DNA of 64,000 bases from an uncultured Eubacterium sp. (GTDB lineage Bacteria; Bacillota; Clostridia; Lachnospirales; Lachnospiraceae): the NCBI GenBank assembly GCA_910584595.1, contig CAJUBQ010000009.1, positions 1-64,000 of the forward strand, read 5' to 3'. The notes beneath the pieces are model-generated. The model saw nothing but the letters and a program-made list of their open reading frames with translations. It was not told where the DNA came from and ran no database searches. A program made the translations under genes and the position numbers. This document shows, piece after piece, positions 27,005 to 36,062 of the stretch. Position 1 is the first letter of the stretch. Every line of letters begins with the position of its first letter.

Positions 27005-27262
27005 ATGGGATCTATCATGACAGCTCCAGGTGTAATTAAAAGGGCAACAAGGGTATTTGTTACACCGGAAGATGTATCAGCTCTTATGGGATGCCGTAGA
27101 AGCATGGCATATGAAATGATCAAAAAAATAAATGATGATGCAAAGAAAAGAGGGAAACACGCTTTTCCATCAGGGAAAGCGAATAAATATTTGTTTTCAG
27201 AGTATTATGAAATTCCCATTGAAGATGTGGACAAAGTCATTGCAAGAGGACAGGAGGCGTGA
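27005..27262 (+). CDS. Excisionase-like small HTH protein
   Basis: An 85-residue protein with the pattern VTPEDVSALMGCRRSMAYEMIKK, a winged-helix/excisionase-like DNA-binding motif, followed by KYLFSEYYEIP. Proteins of this type in Gram-positive phages act as excisionases or early regulators. AAAGGAG precedes the start. An internal Met at residue 5 is an alternative. Confidence 0.55.
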   Translation: MGSIMTAPGVIKRATRVFVTPEDVSALMGCRRSMAYEMIKKINDDAKKRGKHAFPSGKANKYLFSEYYEIPIEDVDKVIARGQEA

Positions 27263-27263
27263 A

Positions 27264-27437
27264 ATGGCATTTTACAATGTTTGCCCGAAATGCGGGGCAC
27301 ATCTTGACCCCAATGAAAAATGCGATTGTGAAAACGTGTCAGAAAAAGAAAAGAAGGAAAGGGAGCATCTGCTGATGGTGGAAAAAGGCACAAACCAGCT
27401 TGCATTCCGCTGGCCTTCGGAAAGGGCAGGCGTATGA
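27264..27437 (+). CDS. Small zinc-ribbon protein
   Basis: A 57-residue protein with CPKCGAHLDPNEKCDC, a four-cysteine metal site, and a charged tail. An AGGAGG site sits at the end of the preceding gene. The stop overlaps the next start (ATGA), so it is part of a tight early operon. Function unknown. Confidence 0.6.
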   Translation: MAFYNVCPKCGAHLDPNEKCDCENVSEKEKKEREHLLMVEKGTNQLAFRWPSERAGV

Positions 27438-27823
27438 GACAGAAAGCAGGATGTGCCAGGCAGGGGTTGTTAAAAAGAAAGGTGGCGCAGGCGGATGTAT
27501 GCAAAGTGCGTAGAATGCTGTTTGTTGTGGAATGTGAGTATATTTCAGAAAATTCCAGAGACAGGCTATATCTGTCCCAGGTGCAGGAAATCAGAAACCC
27601 GGCAGCCAGGCTGTTCCAGAAAAAAGCGGCGGTAGTGGCAGCAAAACTTATCCTGTCTGTTGCACTGACAGTCCCGGCAGCGTCATGCGCCGTCATAGCT
27701 GCGTACCTTGAAAGGGGATATATGGCGTATGGGGGAGAATACCTGTTTATACTTATGGTTTTCAGGGCTGTATACTGGGCGCTTGGCAAATTCCTGCCGG
27801 ATGAAAATATGGACATATTTTGA
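27434..27823 (+). CDS. Small membrane protein
   Basis: A 129-residue protein with a basic N-terminal half and two hydrophobic segments (about 68-90 and 98-115), so probably two membrane helices. It overlaps the preceding gene by 4 bases. I do not recognise a family. A membrane protein in the early phage unit could alter host envelope functions or block infection by other phages, but there is no direct evidence. Confidence 0.5.
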   Translation: MRQKAGCARQGLLKRKVAQADVCKVRRMLFVVECEYISENSRDRLYLSQVQEIRNPAARLFQKKAAVVAAKLILSVALTVPAASCAVIAAYLERGYMAYGGEYLFILMVFRAVYWALGKFLPDENMDIF

Positions 27824-27833
27824 GGAGGAGACT

Positions 27834-28142
27834 TTGGAAACATTCAAAAAAGAAATTGAAAGCCGGCTTGGTTTTGAAGTCGGAGACATGCAGATGAAAG
27901 AGTCCGTGCATCATGCGGAAAAGAAACTCGCTTCCATAATCTTGCGGTACGGGGATGCCGACGGCCGCAGGCGGGAGCCGGATTATCTTGCACAGCTTGT
28001 ATGCGAGGACATTAAGGCTGGTATCTTTTCAAAAGCTACACTGTTAAGGGCAGCAAACATGCGCAGTATGGAAAAAGAGCGTCCGGCAGATTGCCGGGAC
28101 ACTCCCGTAAGCATTCATATTGTAGCATGGAAATGCAAATAA
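27834..28142 (+). CDS. Early protein, function unknown
   Basis: A 102-residue helical protein. I take the TTG at 27834 as start because GAGGAGG at 27822-27828 lies 5 bases before it and overlaps the preceding stop. The frame is open further upstream, but there it overlaps the membrane-protein gene. No motif is recognised. Confidence 0.5.
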   Translation: METFKKEIESRLGFEVGDMQMKESVHHAEKKLASIILRYGDADGRRREPDYLAQLVCEDIKAGIFSKATLLRAANMRSMEKERPADCRDTPVSIHIVAWKCK

Positions 28143-28163
28143 ATCAATATGGAGGATTCAAAA

Positions 28164-29306
28164 ATGCAAAACTTATCAATTCAGACTGTTATGAAAAACA
28201 GGGATAGCTATAACCTTGCGCTTCCGTTCGTGGAGACACAGCAGGTCAACCCGTTTTATAAGATGAGCGCATCGCTGCTGTATGTGGACACGAGCGAACG
28301 GGCTTCACAGGTATTTAAAGTTGGTTCGCGCAGCTGCGGCAATGGGAAGTGGGAAGACTTATATTCCCTGACAAAACCTTTTTTAAACAAGCTGGCGACA
28401 GAGGCCGGGATTCAGTTTATGCCTGGTTCCGGGGATGTGGTGAAAATGGATGAAAACACATGGAAGGCAAGTGCGTTTGGCGCTATCAGGCTGCCGGACG
28501 GGAGCGTGCGCACCAGTAATAATTTCAAGGTGATAGACCTTGTAACGGAAGAAAAAAAGTACCGCCTGTCCTATGAGGAAAAAGCACAGAGGGGGATTTC
28601 TGACTTTAAGGCGTCGAAAGAAGCAGCTAAGAAATATGCCGGGGAATGGGTTGACACGGGCCAGGCCAACAGCCAGGGGTATCCGGTGAAAATATATGTC
28701 ATAGCGGAGTGCGACAGGGGAAAATACATAGAAAACAGCCTTTTGGATGCCATGACGCAGCTTCGGGCGAATGCGCCGCAGAAAGCCGCAACGGGGGCTG
28801 TTTTGAGGGTGATCAGGGACCTGTTAGGAATTAAAGGGTCTTATACCATCGAGGAATTGAGAAAACCGTTTGCAGTGGCAAGGATGTCTTTTTCACCGGA
28901 TTATAACGACCCGCTTATAAAGCAGATGCTGTTGCAGCAGGCTATGCAGAGTGTAGGAAACCTTTTTGGAAATATGCAGCCGGTGACGCAGACCATTTCT
29001 ATTCCACAGATGGCCGATGAAGAAGCGGACCTGCCTGCGGATGTATATGAGGAACCGTCCGGCAGCCAGAATCCAGAGGGGAACCATACGGCACAAAAAG
29101 GCAGCTTTGAAAACAAGCAGGCACCGGAAACAGCACATGGACGGGAGATGACAGAAAAAGACCGTTCACAGGATTTTTGCTGTGATAAGTGCGGCATTGT
29201 AATTCCGAAAAGGGTCTGGAGCTACTCTTATGAAAATATGGGCAGGCCATTATGTTATACATGCCAGAAGGCGGTAAAAAATCAGCAGGGAGGGAGGCAG
29301 TTATGA
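28164..29306 (+). CDS. Probable single-strand annealing recombinase with C-terminal zinc ribbon
   Basis: A 380-residue protein. The middle has the segment QKAATGAVLRVIRDLLGIKG, then ELRKPFAVARMSFSPDY. This resembles the Ala/Arg-rich helix of phage annealing proteins of the Erf/RecT/Rad52 kind, where a similar motif reads ETRAVNRAIR. The C-terminus carries CCDKCG...CYTC, a zinc ribbon. It sits directly before a nuclease-ATPase of the SbcCD type, the usual partner of an annealing protein. The family call is tentative. I start at 28164 because GGAGG lies 8 bases upstream. Confidence 0.45.
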   Translation: MQNLSIQTVMKNRDSYNLALPFVETQQVNPFYKMSASLLYVDTSERASQVFKVGSRSCGNGKWEDLYSLTKPFLNKLATEAGIQFMPGSGDVVKMDENTWKASAFGAIRLPDGSVRTSNNFKVIDLVTEEKKYRLSYEEKAQRGISDFKASKEAAKKYAGEWVDTGQANSQGYPVKIYVIAECDRGKYIENSLLDAMTQLRANAPQKAATGAVLRVIRDLLGIKGSYTIEELRKPFAVARMSFSPDYNDPLIKQMLLQQAMQSVGNLFGNMQPVTQTISIPQMADEEADLPADVYEEPSGSQNPEGNHTAQKGSFENKQAPETAHGREMTEKDRSQDFCCDKCGIVIPKRVWSYSYENMGRPLCYTCQKAVKNQQGGRQL

Positions 29307-32300
29307 AAATTTTTCATTCAGGAGACTGGCATATTGGAAATTTTAAAGGGCCGGAAAAAGACGGAATCAACCTTCGTTCACTTGATACAAAACGCTGTCT
29401 TGAGGCACTGGCGGAACGGGTAGAAAAAGAGAATCCAGAGCTGGTGCTGGTGCCAGGAGATATTTTTCATACAGGAAAGACATGGAGTGACCGATGCTGT
29501 GATGAAGTGGTTGTTGCCATTGAGATCATTTCCCGCCTGGCCGCCGCAGCTGGACAGGTAATTATTATGCGAGGAACACCAAACCATGACGGGGAGGGAC
29601 AGTTTAAAGTCCTTTTTACACATTTTTCTGGCTTTAATAACGTCCATATCGTTGTAAATCCAGAAGTGATCCAGACAGAATATGCAGATATTGCAGTGCT
29701 GCCTGGATTTGATCGTGGCATATACCGGGCAAAATTTCCGGGTTTTGGAAAAGAACAGGAAAATGAAGTTTTTTCACAGGAGCTTGGGAAGATTGTACTG
29801 GGGCTTAGGGTACAATGCAGGACAGACCGCCCGGTAATACTGATGGCGCATTATACGGTGCCCGGATGCAATACCGAAAGCGGGCAGTCACAGCTTTTGA
29901 CGCAGTTTGAGCCGATTGTACCATCGGAAGCCTTGAATGCAGCAGGATATAACCTGGTGGCTTTGGGGCATATTCACAGGCCGCAGAGGGTATCCGGGTT
30001 TGAAAATGTATATTATTCCGGTTCCATTAACGCGAACAATTTTAATGACGAGGGGCAGGAACGGGGGTTCTGGATTCATTATTTTGAAGAAAGCGCACTG
30101 GGGCAGGAAGGCATGGCATTAACGGATTCTGAGTTTGTGAAAACGCCATACAGGGAATTTATTACTTTAAAATTTGCAGATTCCGATGTGGAAGCAGTTA
30201 TATACAACCGGACAGATGAACTTGCCATGGACAGATGGCGTTTTAACGGGGCGGTTATCGGAAAAATTGTGCGTGTGCTTTATGAATGCACTGCTGAAAA
30301 GAAAAAAGCGTTCCATACTGCCATGCTGGAAAAAACGCTGTATGAAGATGGTGCATTCTGGGTAGCTGGCATAAGCCCGGAAAAAATCGGGCCATCTGCA
30401 GACCGGACGGATCTGTCACAGGAAACAGATCCGGAAGCGAACCTCAAACTGTACCTGCAGGAAAAGGGCATGGAAGAAAAGGATATAGAGCGGCTGCTGT
30501 TAAAATCAAGGCCAGTGATTGCAGAAGCCATGGCAGCGGAAACAGGAGCGGCATTTTCAGGAATGTTTGTGCCGGTAGAAATTGAAGTGAAAAATTACCG
30601 CGCCTATGCGGAAGAAAAATTTTCTTTTGAGGATATCCAGTTCTGTACGATTAATGGCCCGAACGGAGCAGGGAAGTCATCACTGTTCATGGATGCGATG
30701 ATTGACTGTATCTATGAAGAGCCAAGGGAAGGAAAAAGCACGTCTGTGAAGGTTCCGTGGCTTCGTAATGAGGATAAGGTGCGGTCCGGGTACATAATGT
30801 TTACTTTTTTAATTGGCAGCAAGACGTACCGCATTACGCGGACCAGGGCAAAGTCTGGAAAAGGCACGCTGAACCTGGCGCAAATGGCAGGTGGCGTATG
30901 GGAGGACCGTTCCTGTGAAAAATTCAATGATACACAGGCGGCGATCGAGCAGCTAATCGGTGTGGACAGCATGACATTTAAAAGCTGCGCACTTATTATG
31001 CAGGACCAGTACGGGTTGTTTTTGCAGGCCAAAAAGGAAGAACGCATGGTTATCCTTTCCAGCCTGCTGGGGCTGGGCATTTATGGCAGGATGGAGGACA
31101 TTACAAGGGATATGGCGGCAGAATACAACCGGATGATAAACGGCAAAAAGCAGGCCATAAAGGTACAGTCTGAAAATATCATGGCATCCGGCAAACCGGA
31201 AGAGGAATTGAACCAGGCAAAGGAAAGATTGTGTCAGATTGAGGCACAGGAAAAAGCAAAGGAGCTGGAACTGCAGAATGCGAACCTTCTCCTTGGGAAT
31301 GCCAAAGCTGCGGCAGAGCGGTACAAGAGCCTTATGGATGACATATCTGTCCTGGACAGCAGAAAGCAGGCAGCCGAAAAAGCAAAAACATCTGCGGATA
31401 TGGTGCTTTCGACGTGCGACATAGAACTGTCTGAGGAATCAATGATTACAGGCCATGCAGCCAGATACAGGCAGCTTGCCGACAGGGAAAAAGAACTGGC
31501 TGTAGCAACGGCGGTATATGAAGCAAGGCAGAAAGAATCTGAAAACCTGGACAGCCAGATACGCAGCATTACAAGGGAAATAGAAGAATATAAAACGCTC
31601 CAGGCTGGATACAAGAAACATTTGGAGAGCCTTGCATCAGAAGAAGATAAGGCGCTGGCCATGGAGAAAGTACAGGAATACCTGGAAAAGAAGATGCGGC
31701 TTGATTCCATGTATGAGGATTCGCAGGAGGAGGCACGGCTGTCAGATAAGAGAAGCCAGCGGTCATATGCCCTGGAAAGCAAAAAAGCGTATTTTAACGA
31801 ACGTGAAAGGTCCCTGCTGGCAGAGAAGGCTTCGCTGAAAAAACGGACGGAACTTTTGAAAGACTCCGGATGCATGGATATTGAAAAGGCATCCTGCCGG
31901 TTTTTGACGGATGCAGTGCAGGCAGGGAAAGACCTGGAAACATTTCCGTCAAGGATGGAAACACTTATGTCTGAAAAGGAGGAGGCGCTTGCCAGCCTGC
32001 AAAAAGAAGTGGAAGCTGTGGACGCCGAGATCCGGGAATTAAATTTTTCACAGGAAAAGCTGGATGCGCTGCGGAAAGAATGCGCTGGGCTGAAAGTGTA
32101 TACAGAGAAGTTAAAGGAAATTGAACGCTGTGAGGGCGAAGCTGCCTTAATACAGGCACAAATGGACCATGTGCAGTTAAATATAGCAAAGGCAGAAGAA
32201 CGCCTCCAGGAGCTGAAATTACAGGCTCAGAGAGCGAATGCGGAAAAAGAAAAGCATTCAAAAAGCTATCAGGAATATGAGGCTGCCATAAAAGAAATGA

Positions 32301-33169
32301 AGGGGCTGGAAAGATGGGCGGAAAGAGAAAAATCGCTCCCAGTCACAAAAGAAAGAAGGGCGAATGCAGCGGAACGGTCTGCGGAACTGGCAAAAGAAAT
32401 CCTGGTATTTCAGGAAGAACTGAAAGATAAACTGGAACGTGCAGGAACAGAAAAAGAACTAGCAGACAGCTATGGCATTTTTGACAGGAAGGCAAAAGAG
32501 ATCCAGTCAGAAATGGACAGGCACAGCAGGGATGCAAAAAAACTCCAGACGGAAATCGGAAGCCTGGAGCAGAAAATAAGGGAGATCCGGCGGATACGGC
32601 AGGACATCGCCGTGATGCAGGAAGAAATTTCTGAACTGGCAGAAGATGCAGCCGATTATGAAACATTGAAACTCTCATTCAGCCAGGACGGCATACCGCA
32701 CCAGATCATCCGAACCATCCTGCCAAAGCTGTCTGCGACGGCAAATAATATCTTAAGCCAGATGACAGGCGGGCAGCTTGGGGTGGAATTTATTACGGAA
32801 AAAGTGCAGAAAAATAAAAAAGAAGTTGCTACGCTGGATATCTTCATTGAGGAATATGGGAAAGGCAGCCTGCCTTATCTGTCAAAGAGCGGCGGGGAAA
32901 AGGTGAAGTCTTCACTTTCCGTCATACTTGCCCTTGCTGAAATAAAGGCAACGACTGCCGGGATACAGTTTGGGATGCTGTTTATTGACGAGCCGCCGTT
33001 TCTGGATGCAGACGGCATACAGGCATACTGTGACGCACTGGAAACAATACGCGAGCGGTACGGGGATATGAAGATTATGGCAATCACCCACGACCCGACG
33101 ATGAAAGCCCGCTTTCCGCAAAACCTTGACGTGGTGCGGACGGAGAATGGAAGCAGGATAGTTTATTAA
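29303..33169 (+). CDS. SbcD-SbcC (Mre11-Rad50) fusion nuclease
   Basis: A 1288-residue single chain. Residues 1 to about 400 are a metallophosphoesterase with the five Mre11 motifs: GDWHIG (6-11), GDIFHTG (~51), GTPNHDG (~90), AHYTVPG (~180) and LGHIHRP (~218). Residues from about 425 onwards form an SMC-like ATPase with Walker A NGPNGAGKSS (~451), long coiled coils, signature SKSGGEKVKS (~1195) and Walker B FIDEPPFLD (~1227). In place of the CxxC zinc hook there is a Cys-x7-Cys pair near residue 856. SbcD and SbcC are normally separate proteins. It should process DNA ends and hairpins, providing the exonuclease for the phage recombination module. Confidence 0.93.
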   Translation: MKIFHSGDWHIGNFKGPEKDGINLRSLDTKRCLEALAERVEKENPELVLVPGDIFHTGKTWSDRCCDEVVVAIEIISRLAAAAGQVIIMRGTPNHDGEGQFKVLFTHFSGFNNVHIVVNPEVIQTEYADIAVLPGFDRGIYRAKFPGFGKEQENEVFSQELGKIVLGLRVQCRTDRPVILMAHYTVPGCNTESGQSQLLTQFEPIVPSEALNAAGYNLVALGHIHRPQRVSGFENVYYSGSINANNFNDEGQERGFWIHYFEESALGQEGMALTDSEFVKTPYREFITLKFADSDVEAVIYNRTDELAMDRWRFNGAVIGKIVRVLYECTAEKKKAFHTAMLEKTLYEDGAFWVAGISPEKIGPSADRTDLSQETDPEANLKLYLQEKGMEEKDIERLLLKSRPVIAEAMAAETGAAFSGMFVPVEIEVKNYRAYAEEKFSFEDIQFCTINGPNGAGKSSLFMDAMIDCIYEEPREGKSTSVKVPWLRNEDKVRSGYIMFTFLIGSKTYRITRTRAKSGKGTLNLAQMAGGVWEDRSCEKFNDTQAAIEQLIGVDSMTFKSCALIMQDQYGLFLQAKKEERMVILSSLLGLGIYGRMEDITRDMAAEYNRMINGKKQAIKVQSENIMASGKPEEELNQAKERLCQIEAQEKAKELELQNANLLLGNAKAAAERYKSLMDDISVLDSRKQAAEKAKTSADMVLSTCDIELSEESMITGHAARYRQLADREKELAVATAVYEARQKESENLDSQIRSITREIEEYKTLQAGYKKHLESLASEEDKALAMEKVQEYLEKKMRLDSMYEDSQEEARLSDKRSQRSYALESKKAYFNERERSLLAEKASLKKRTELLKDSGCMDIEKASCRFLTDAVQAGKDLETFPSRMETLMSEKEEALASLQKEVEAVDAEIRELNFSQEKLDALRKECAGLKVYTEKLKEIERCEGEAALIQAQMDHVQLNIAKAEERLQELKLQAQRANAEKEKHSKSYQEYEAAIKEMKGLERWAEREKSLPVTKERRANAAERSAELAKEILVFQEELKDKLERAGTEKELADSYGIFDRKAKEIQSEMDRHSRDAKKLQTEIGSLEQKIREIRRIRQDIAVMQEEISELAEDAADYETLKLSFSQDGIPHQIIRTILPKLSATANNILSQMTGGQLGVEFITEKVQKNKKEVATLDIFIEEYGKGSLPYLSKSGGEKVKSSLSVILALAEIKATTAGIQFGMLFIDEPPFLDADGIQAYCDALETIRERYGDMKIMAITHDPTMKARFPQNLDVVRTENGSRIVY

Positions 33170-33208
33170 GGGATGGCCGGAGGGCTGTCCCTCCGGGAAG
33201 GAGGAATT

Positions 33209-34138
33209 TTGGCAGATAAAAGATATTACTGGATTCAGCTAAAAGAAGGGTTCTTTAAACAAAAGGAGATCAAGAAGCTGCGTAAGATTGCAGGTGGCGA
33301 TACTTATACGGTCATCTATCTGAAAATGCTCCTAAAGGCGGTGCAGCAGGGAAATAAGCTGTATTTTGAAGGGGTAGAGGAAACTTTTCATGAAGAAATA
33401 GCGCTGGAGCTGGATGAAGACCCGGAAAATGTGAAAGTCACGATAGCGTTCCTGGAACGGCAGGGGCTGATTAGAGTGCTTAGCGAGGATGAGGTTCTGC
33501 TCTCACAGTGCGAGGAAATGGTTGGTTCCGAAAGCGAATCCGCCGCAAGGGTAAGGCGGTACAGAGAAAAGAAGGCGTTACAAAGTAACGGAGATGTAAC
33601 GCCGCTGTTACAGGACGGTAACACAGATATAGAGAAAGATATAGATACAGAGAAAGAGATAGAGATAAAAAAAGATTCTGTCCGAAGCCCTGAAAAAAAG
33701 GGCTCCGGACCGGAAGCAGGCATTCCATCACCAGCCGCAGGACACGTAAGACCTTCCCTGAAAGCAGGAGCAGGGCAACAGTCCAACGGGGTGCAGGAAG
33801 CAGATGTTGCGGCAATTATACTGAACGACGGCACGGAATGGAGGCCAGACCAGGCATTATTCGCAGAATACGTAAGACTTTACCCAAACGTGGATGTAAA
33901 GCAACAGTTCAACGAGATGCGCGGCTGGTGCCTGTCGAACCCGGCAAAGCGGAAAACGCCAAGGGGGATAAAGCGGTTTGTAAACGGGTGGCTGTCCAGG
34001 GAGCAGGACCGCGGGGGCACCATGCGGCAGTATGATGCCAAGAGCTCTGGAACCGTGCATCAGAAACGCATTGAAGAACTTGCAAGAGAAAAAGCGGAGC
34101 CGCCGGTGTGCGGTGAACTGCCGGAGGTGAGATATTGA
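33209..34138 (+). CDS. Phage replisome organizer
   Basis: A 309-residue initiator. The N-terminal domain (KRYYWIQLKEGFFKQKEIKKLR) is the phage replisome-organizer winged helix. A charged linker with Asp/Glu/Lys repeats follows (about residues 140-165), and the C-terminal part has the EWRPDQALFAEYVRLYPNVD segment. It should bind the phage origin and recruit the helicase loader encoded next. I choose the TTG at 33209 because AGGAGG lies just upstream and the family begins at this point. An earlier ATG at 33173 has no site. Confidence 0.78.
   Translation: MADKRYYWIQLKEGFFKQKEIKKLRKIAGGDTYTVIYLKMLLKAVQQGNKLYFEGVEETFHEEIALELDEDPENVKVTIAFLERQGLIRVLSEDEVLLSQCEEMVGSESESAARVRRYREKKALQSNGDVTPLLQDGNTDIEKDIDTEKEIEIKKDSVRSPEKKGSGPEAGIPSPAAGHVRPSLKAGAGQQSNGVQEADVAAIILNDGTEWRPDQALFAEYVRLYPNVDVKQQFNEMRGWCLSNPAKRKTPRGIKRFVNGWLSREQDRGGTMRQYDAKSSGTVHQKRIEELAREKAEPPVCGELPEVRY
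33574..33622. other. Candidate replication origin inside the initiator gene
   Basis: Within 49 bases there are five GTTAC/GTAAC motifs: GGCGTTAC (33574-33581), AGTAACG (33584-33590), TGTAACGCC (33595-33603), TGTTAC (33606-33611) and GGTAAC (33617-33622). The first and third form an 8-bp perfect inverted repeat. An A/G-rich stretch follows to about 33680. Iterons inside the initiator gene are common in phages, as in lambda O. Confidence 0.4.
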
Positions 34139-34827
34139 GCAGGTACGAGTGTGAAAAATGCATGGATACGGGGTATGTGCTTGTAAGGCAGGACGGGTAC
34201 GACATTTCCGTCAAATGTGAATGCCATGAAAAGCTGATGTACCGGCGGCGTTTAAGGCGCAGCGGCATTTCAGAGGAGATGCAGAAAAAAGGCTTTAAGG
34301 ATTTTGACTGCCGCGGGATCGATGTGCTTGAACAGGCAAAAACAGCCGCCGTGGGATATTACCAGGGGTTTCTCGGCAGAGAAAACAGCCGCCACAATTC
34401 CATTATTTTCTGCGGGCAGGTCGGAGCTGGGAAAACGCACCTTGGCATGGCTGTGTGCAACAATCTGCTGAATGTCTGCAACGTGGAAGTGGTTTATATG
34501 GCCTACCGCAATGCAATCACTGAGATCAAACAGTCTGTGACAGACAAAGAAAACTATTATGCTGCCACAGAACCGTACCGCAGGGCAAGGGTGCTGTATA
34601 TGGATGACCTGTTAAAAGGGAAGCCTACAGAAGCGGATATCAATATCCTGTATGAACTGGTTAACTACCGCTATATGCACAACAAACCGATGGTTATATC
34701 CACAGAAAGACTTCCAGATGACCTGGCTGGCTTCGATGAGGCTGTAGGCAGCAGGATTATTGAGATGTGCCGCGATAATATCGTTATCCTGAAAGGGGAA
34801 AAGCTGAATTACAGGATTTATTCCTGA
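34135..34827 (+). CDS. DnaC/DnaI-like helicase loader
   Basis: A 230-residue AAA+ ATPase. The N-terminus has a zinc-ribbon pattern (CEKCMDTG...CEC). Walker A is CGQVGAGKTHLG, Walker B VLYMDDLLKG, and the sensor part follows (MVISTERLPDDL). It should load the host replicative helicase at the origin marked by the organizer upstream. The start is a TTG that overlaps the preceding stop, after GGAGGTGAGATA. Confidence 0.85.
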   Translation: MSRYECEKCMDTGYVLVRQDGYDISVKCECHEKLMYRRRLRRSGISEEMQKKGFKDFDCRGIDVLEQAKTAAVGYYQGFLGRENSRHNSIIFCGQVGAGKTHLGMAVCNNLLNVCNVEVVYMAYRNAITEIKQSVTDKENYYAATEPYRRARVLYMDDLLKGKPTEADINILYELVNYRYMHNKPMVISTERLPDDLAGFDEAVGSRIIEMCRDNIVILKGEKLNYRIYS

Positions 34828-34849
34828 GAAAAAGAAGGAGCCGAGGATA

Positions 34850-35050
34850 TCAGTTTTCCCTCAGCTCTACCACGTCGGATATGTCACAATCCAGCGTATT
34901 ACATATTTTCTCGATAATTTTCAGGGAAACGTAGTCATTTTTCCCAAGCTGGGCAAGGGCAGATGTTGACAGGCCAGCTTTTATGCGCAGCTCTGTCCGG
35001 GACATATGCCTGTTAATCAGCAGAATCCAGAGCTTGTCATAAGATACCAT
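34850..35050 (-). CDS. Small XRE regulator of the second switch
   Basis: A 66-residue single-HTH protein (MSRTELRIKAGLSTSALAQLG, ending CDISDVVELREN) on the minus strand in the middle of the rightward unit. It is preceded by GAGGTGA and diverges from the methylase-like gene. The intergenic region holds three matching operators. It most likely represses both itself and the methylase/PcfK/PcfJ unit, giving a control step separate from the main repressor. Confidence 0.8.
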   Translation of the reverse strand: MVSYDKLWILLINRHMSRTELRIKAGLSTSALAQLGKNDYVSLKIIEKICNTLDCDISDVVELREN

Positions 35051-35101
35051 AAAATCACCTCATGACATATCTTATCACAATAAGTTTAAAAAGACAATAT
35101 T

Positions 35102-35189
35102 ATATCTAATAAATAGATATTTTTGTTGACAATAGACAATGGATGGTGTTATATCTGATATATAGATAATATATCTATATATCAGATAT
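35102..35189. promoter_or_regulatory. Three-site operator with divergent promoters
   Basis: The motif ATATCT-N7-AGATAT occurs at 35102-35120, at 35151-35168 (last arm one base off) and at 35171-35189. The last two form a 17-bp perfect inverted repeat (35151-35167 with 35173-35189). The rightward promoter is TTGACA (35126-35131), 17 bases, TTATAT (35149-35154); sites 2 and 3 cover its -10 and start region. Leftward, TTGTCT and TAAGAT at 17 bases could serve the small regulator. Confidence 0.75.
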
Positions 35190-35207
35190 AAGAAAGGCAG
35201 TAAGAAT

Positions 35208-36062
35208 ATGCAAAACAAGGTGATAGAAGGATTTAAGGTGAATCAGAAAGAATTCATGAAAATATTTCATGAATTGTGTTACTCCCGCCAGCCGTGGGAA
35301 GTCTGGTCTGATGTGATTACGATGATGGCCTGTTCTATTGCGAATGCAGTAGACAGGACGGAGAAAAGACATAAAGGCAGGGAAAAAGAATATGCGGAAT
35401 GCCTGAAAAGGATTGGAAGCGCGGAGAAGCCGGCACAGCTTCTGGCTGTCATAGTAAATGCGTTGGAAGAAAATCCGGAACAGGACTTTTTAGGGGAAAT
35501 GTATATGGGACTGAATCTTGGAAACCACTGGAAAGGGCAATTCTTCACACCGTACAGCATATGTAAAATGATGTCGCAGATTACTTGTGGCAGTATAGAC
35601 AGCCAGATTGAACAGCAGGGATATATATCTGTTTGTGATGAGGCGTGCGGAGCAGGGGCGACGCTGATAGCTGCAGCCAATACAATGAAAAAGTCAAAGT
35701 ATAATTTCCAGAATCATGTACTGTTTGTCGGGCAGGATATAGACCGGATCGTAGGGATGATGTGTTATATACAGTTATCACTTCTTGGGTGCGCCGGATA
35801 TATCTGCATTGGAAACTCACTTTCAAATCCACTGACCGGGCATGTTTTGTTTCCGCAGGAAAAAGAAGGGCAGGAATTATGGATCATGCCAATGTTCCGG
35901 ACAGATGTATGGAATATAAGACGAATGGCGGTAATGATGGAAAATATATGTGGGACTGTGGCCACAAAAAAACCAGTGGAAAAAGAGCGTTATTTTATGT
36001 TTTTTGATTTTAAGGAACAGGAGGCAGGAAATGGAAGGGAAAAATTTGCCGACAGCATTTAG
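35208..36062 (+). CDS. N6-adenine methylase-like protein with altered catalytic motif
   Basis: A 284-residue protein related to HsdM-type adenine methylases: GNHWKGQFFTPYSICKMM (the approach to motif X) and DEACGAGATLIAA (motif I, SAM binding). The expected catalytic N/D-P-P-Y/F motif is not seen. At the matching place the sequence reads WIMPMF. It may therefore bind SAM or DNA without methylating, or use a variant site. It is the first gene under the second switch. Overlap with the next gene (32 bases) suggests coupling. Confidence 0.65.
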   Translation: MQNKVIEGFKVNQKEFMKIFHELCYSRQPWEVWSDVITMMACSIANAVDRTEKRHKGREKEYAECLKRIGSAEKPAQLLAVIVNALEENPEQDFLGEMYMGLNLGNHWKGQFFTPYSICKMMSQITCGSIDSQIEQQGYISVCDEACGAGATLIAAANTMKKSKYNFQNHVLFVGQDIDRIVGMMCYIQLSLLGCAGYICIGNSLSNPLTGHVLFPQEKEGQELWIMPMFRTDVWNIRRMAVMMENICGTVATKKPVEKERYFMFFDFKEQEAGNGREKFADSI

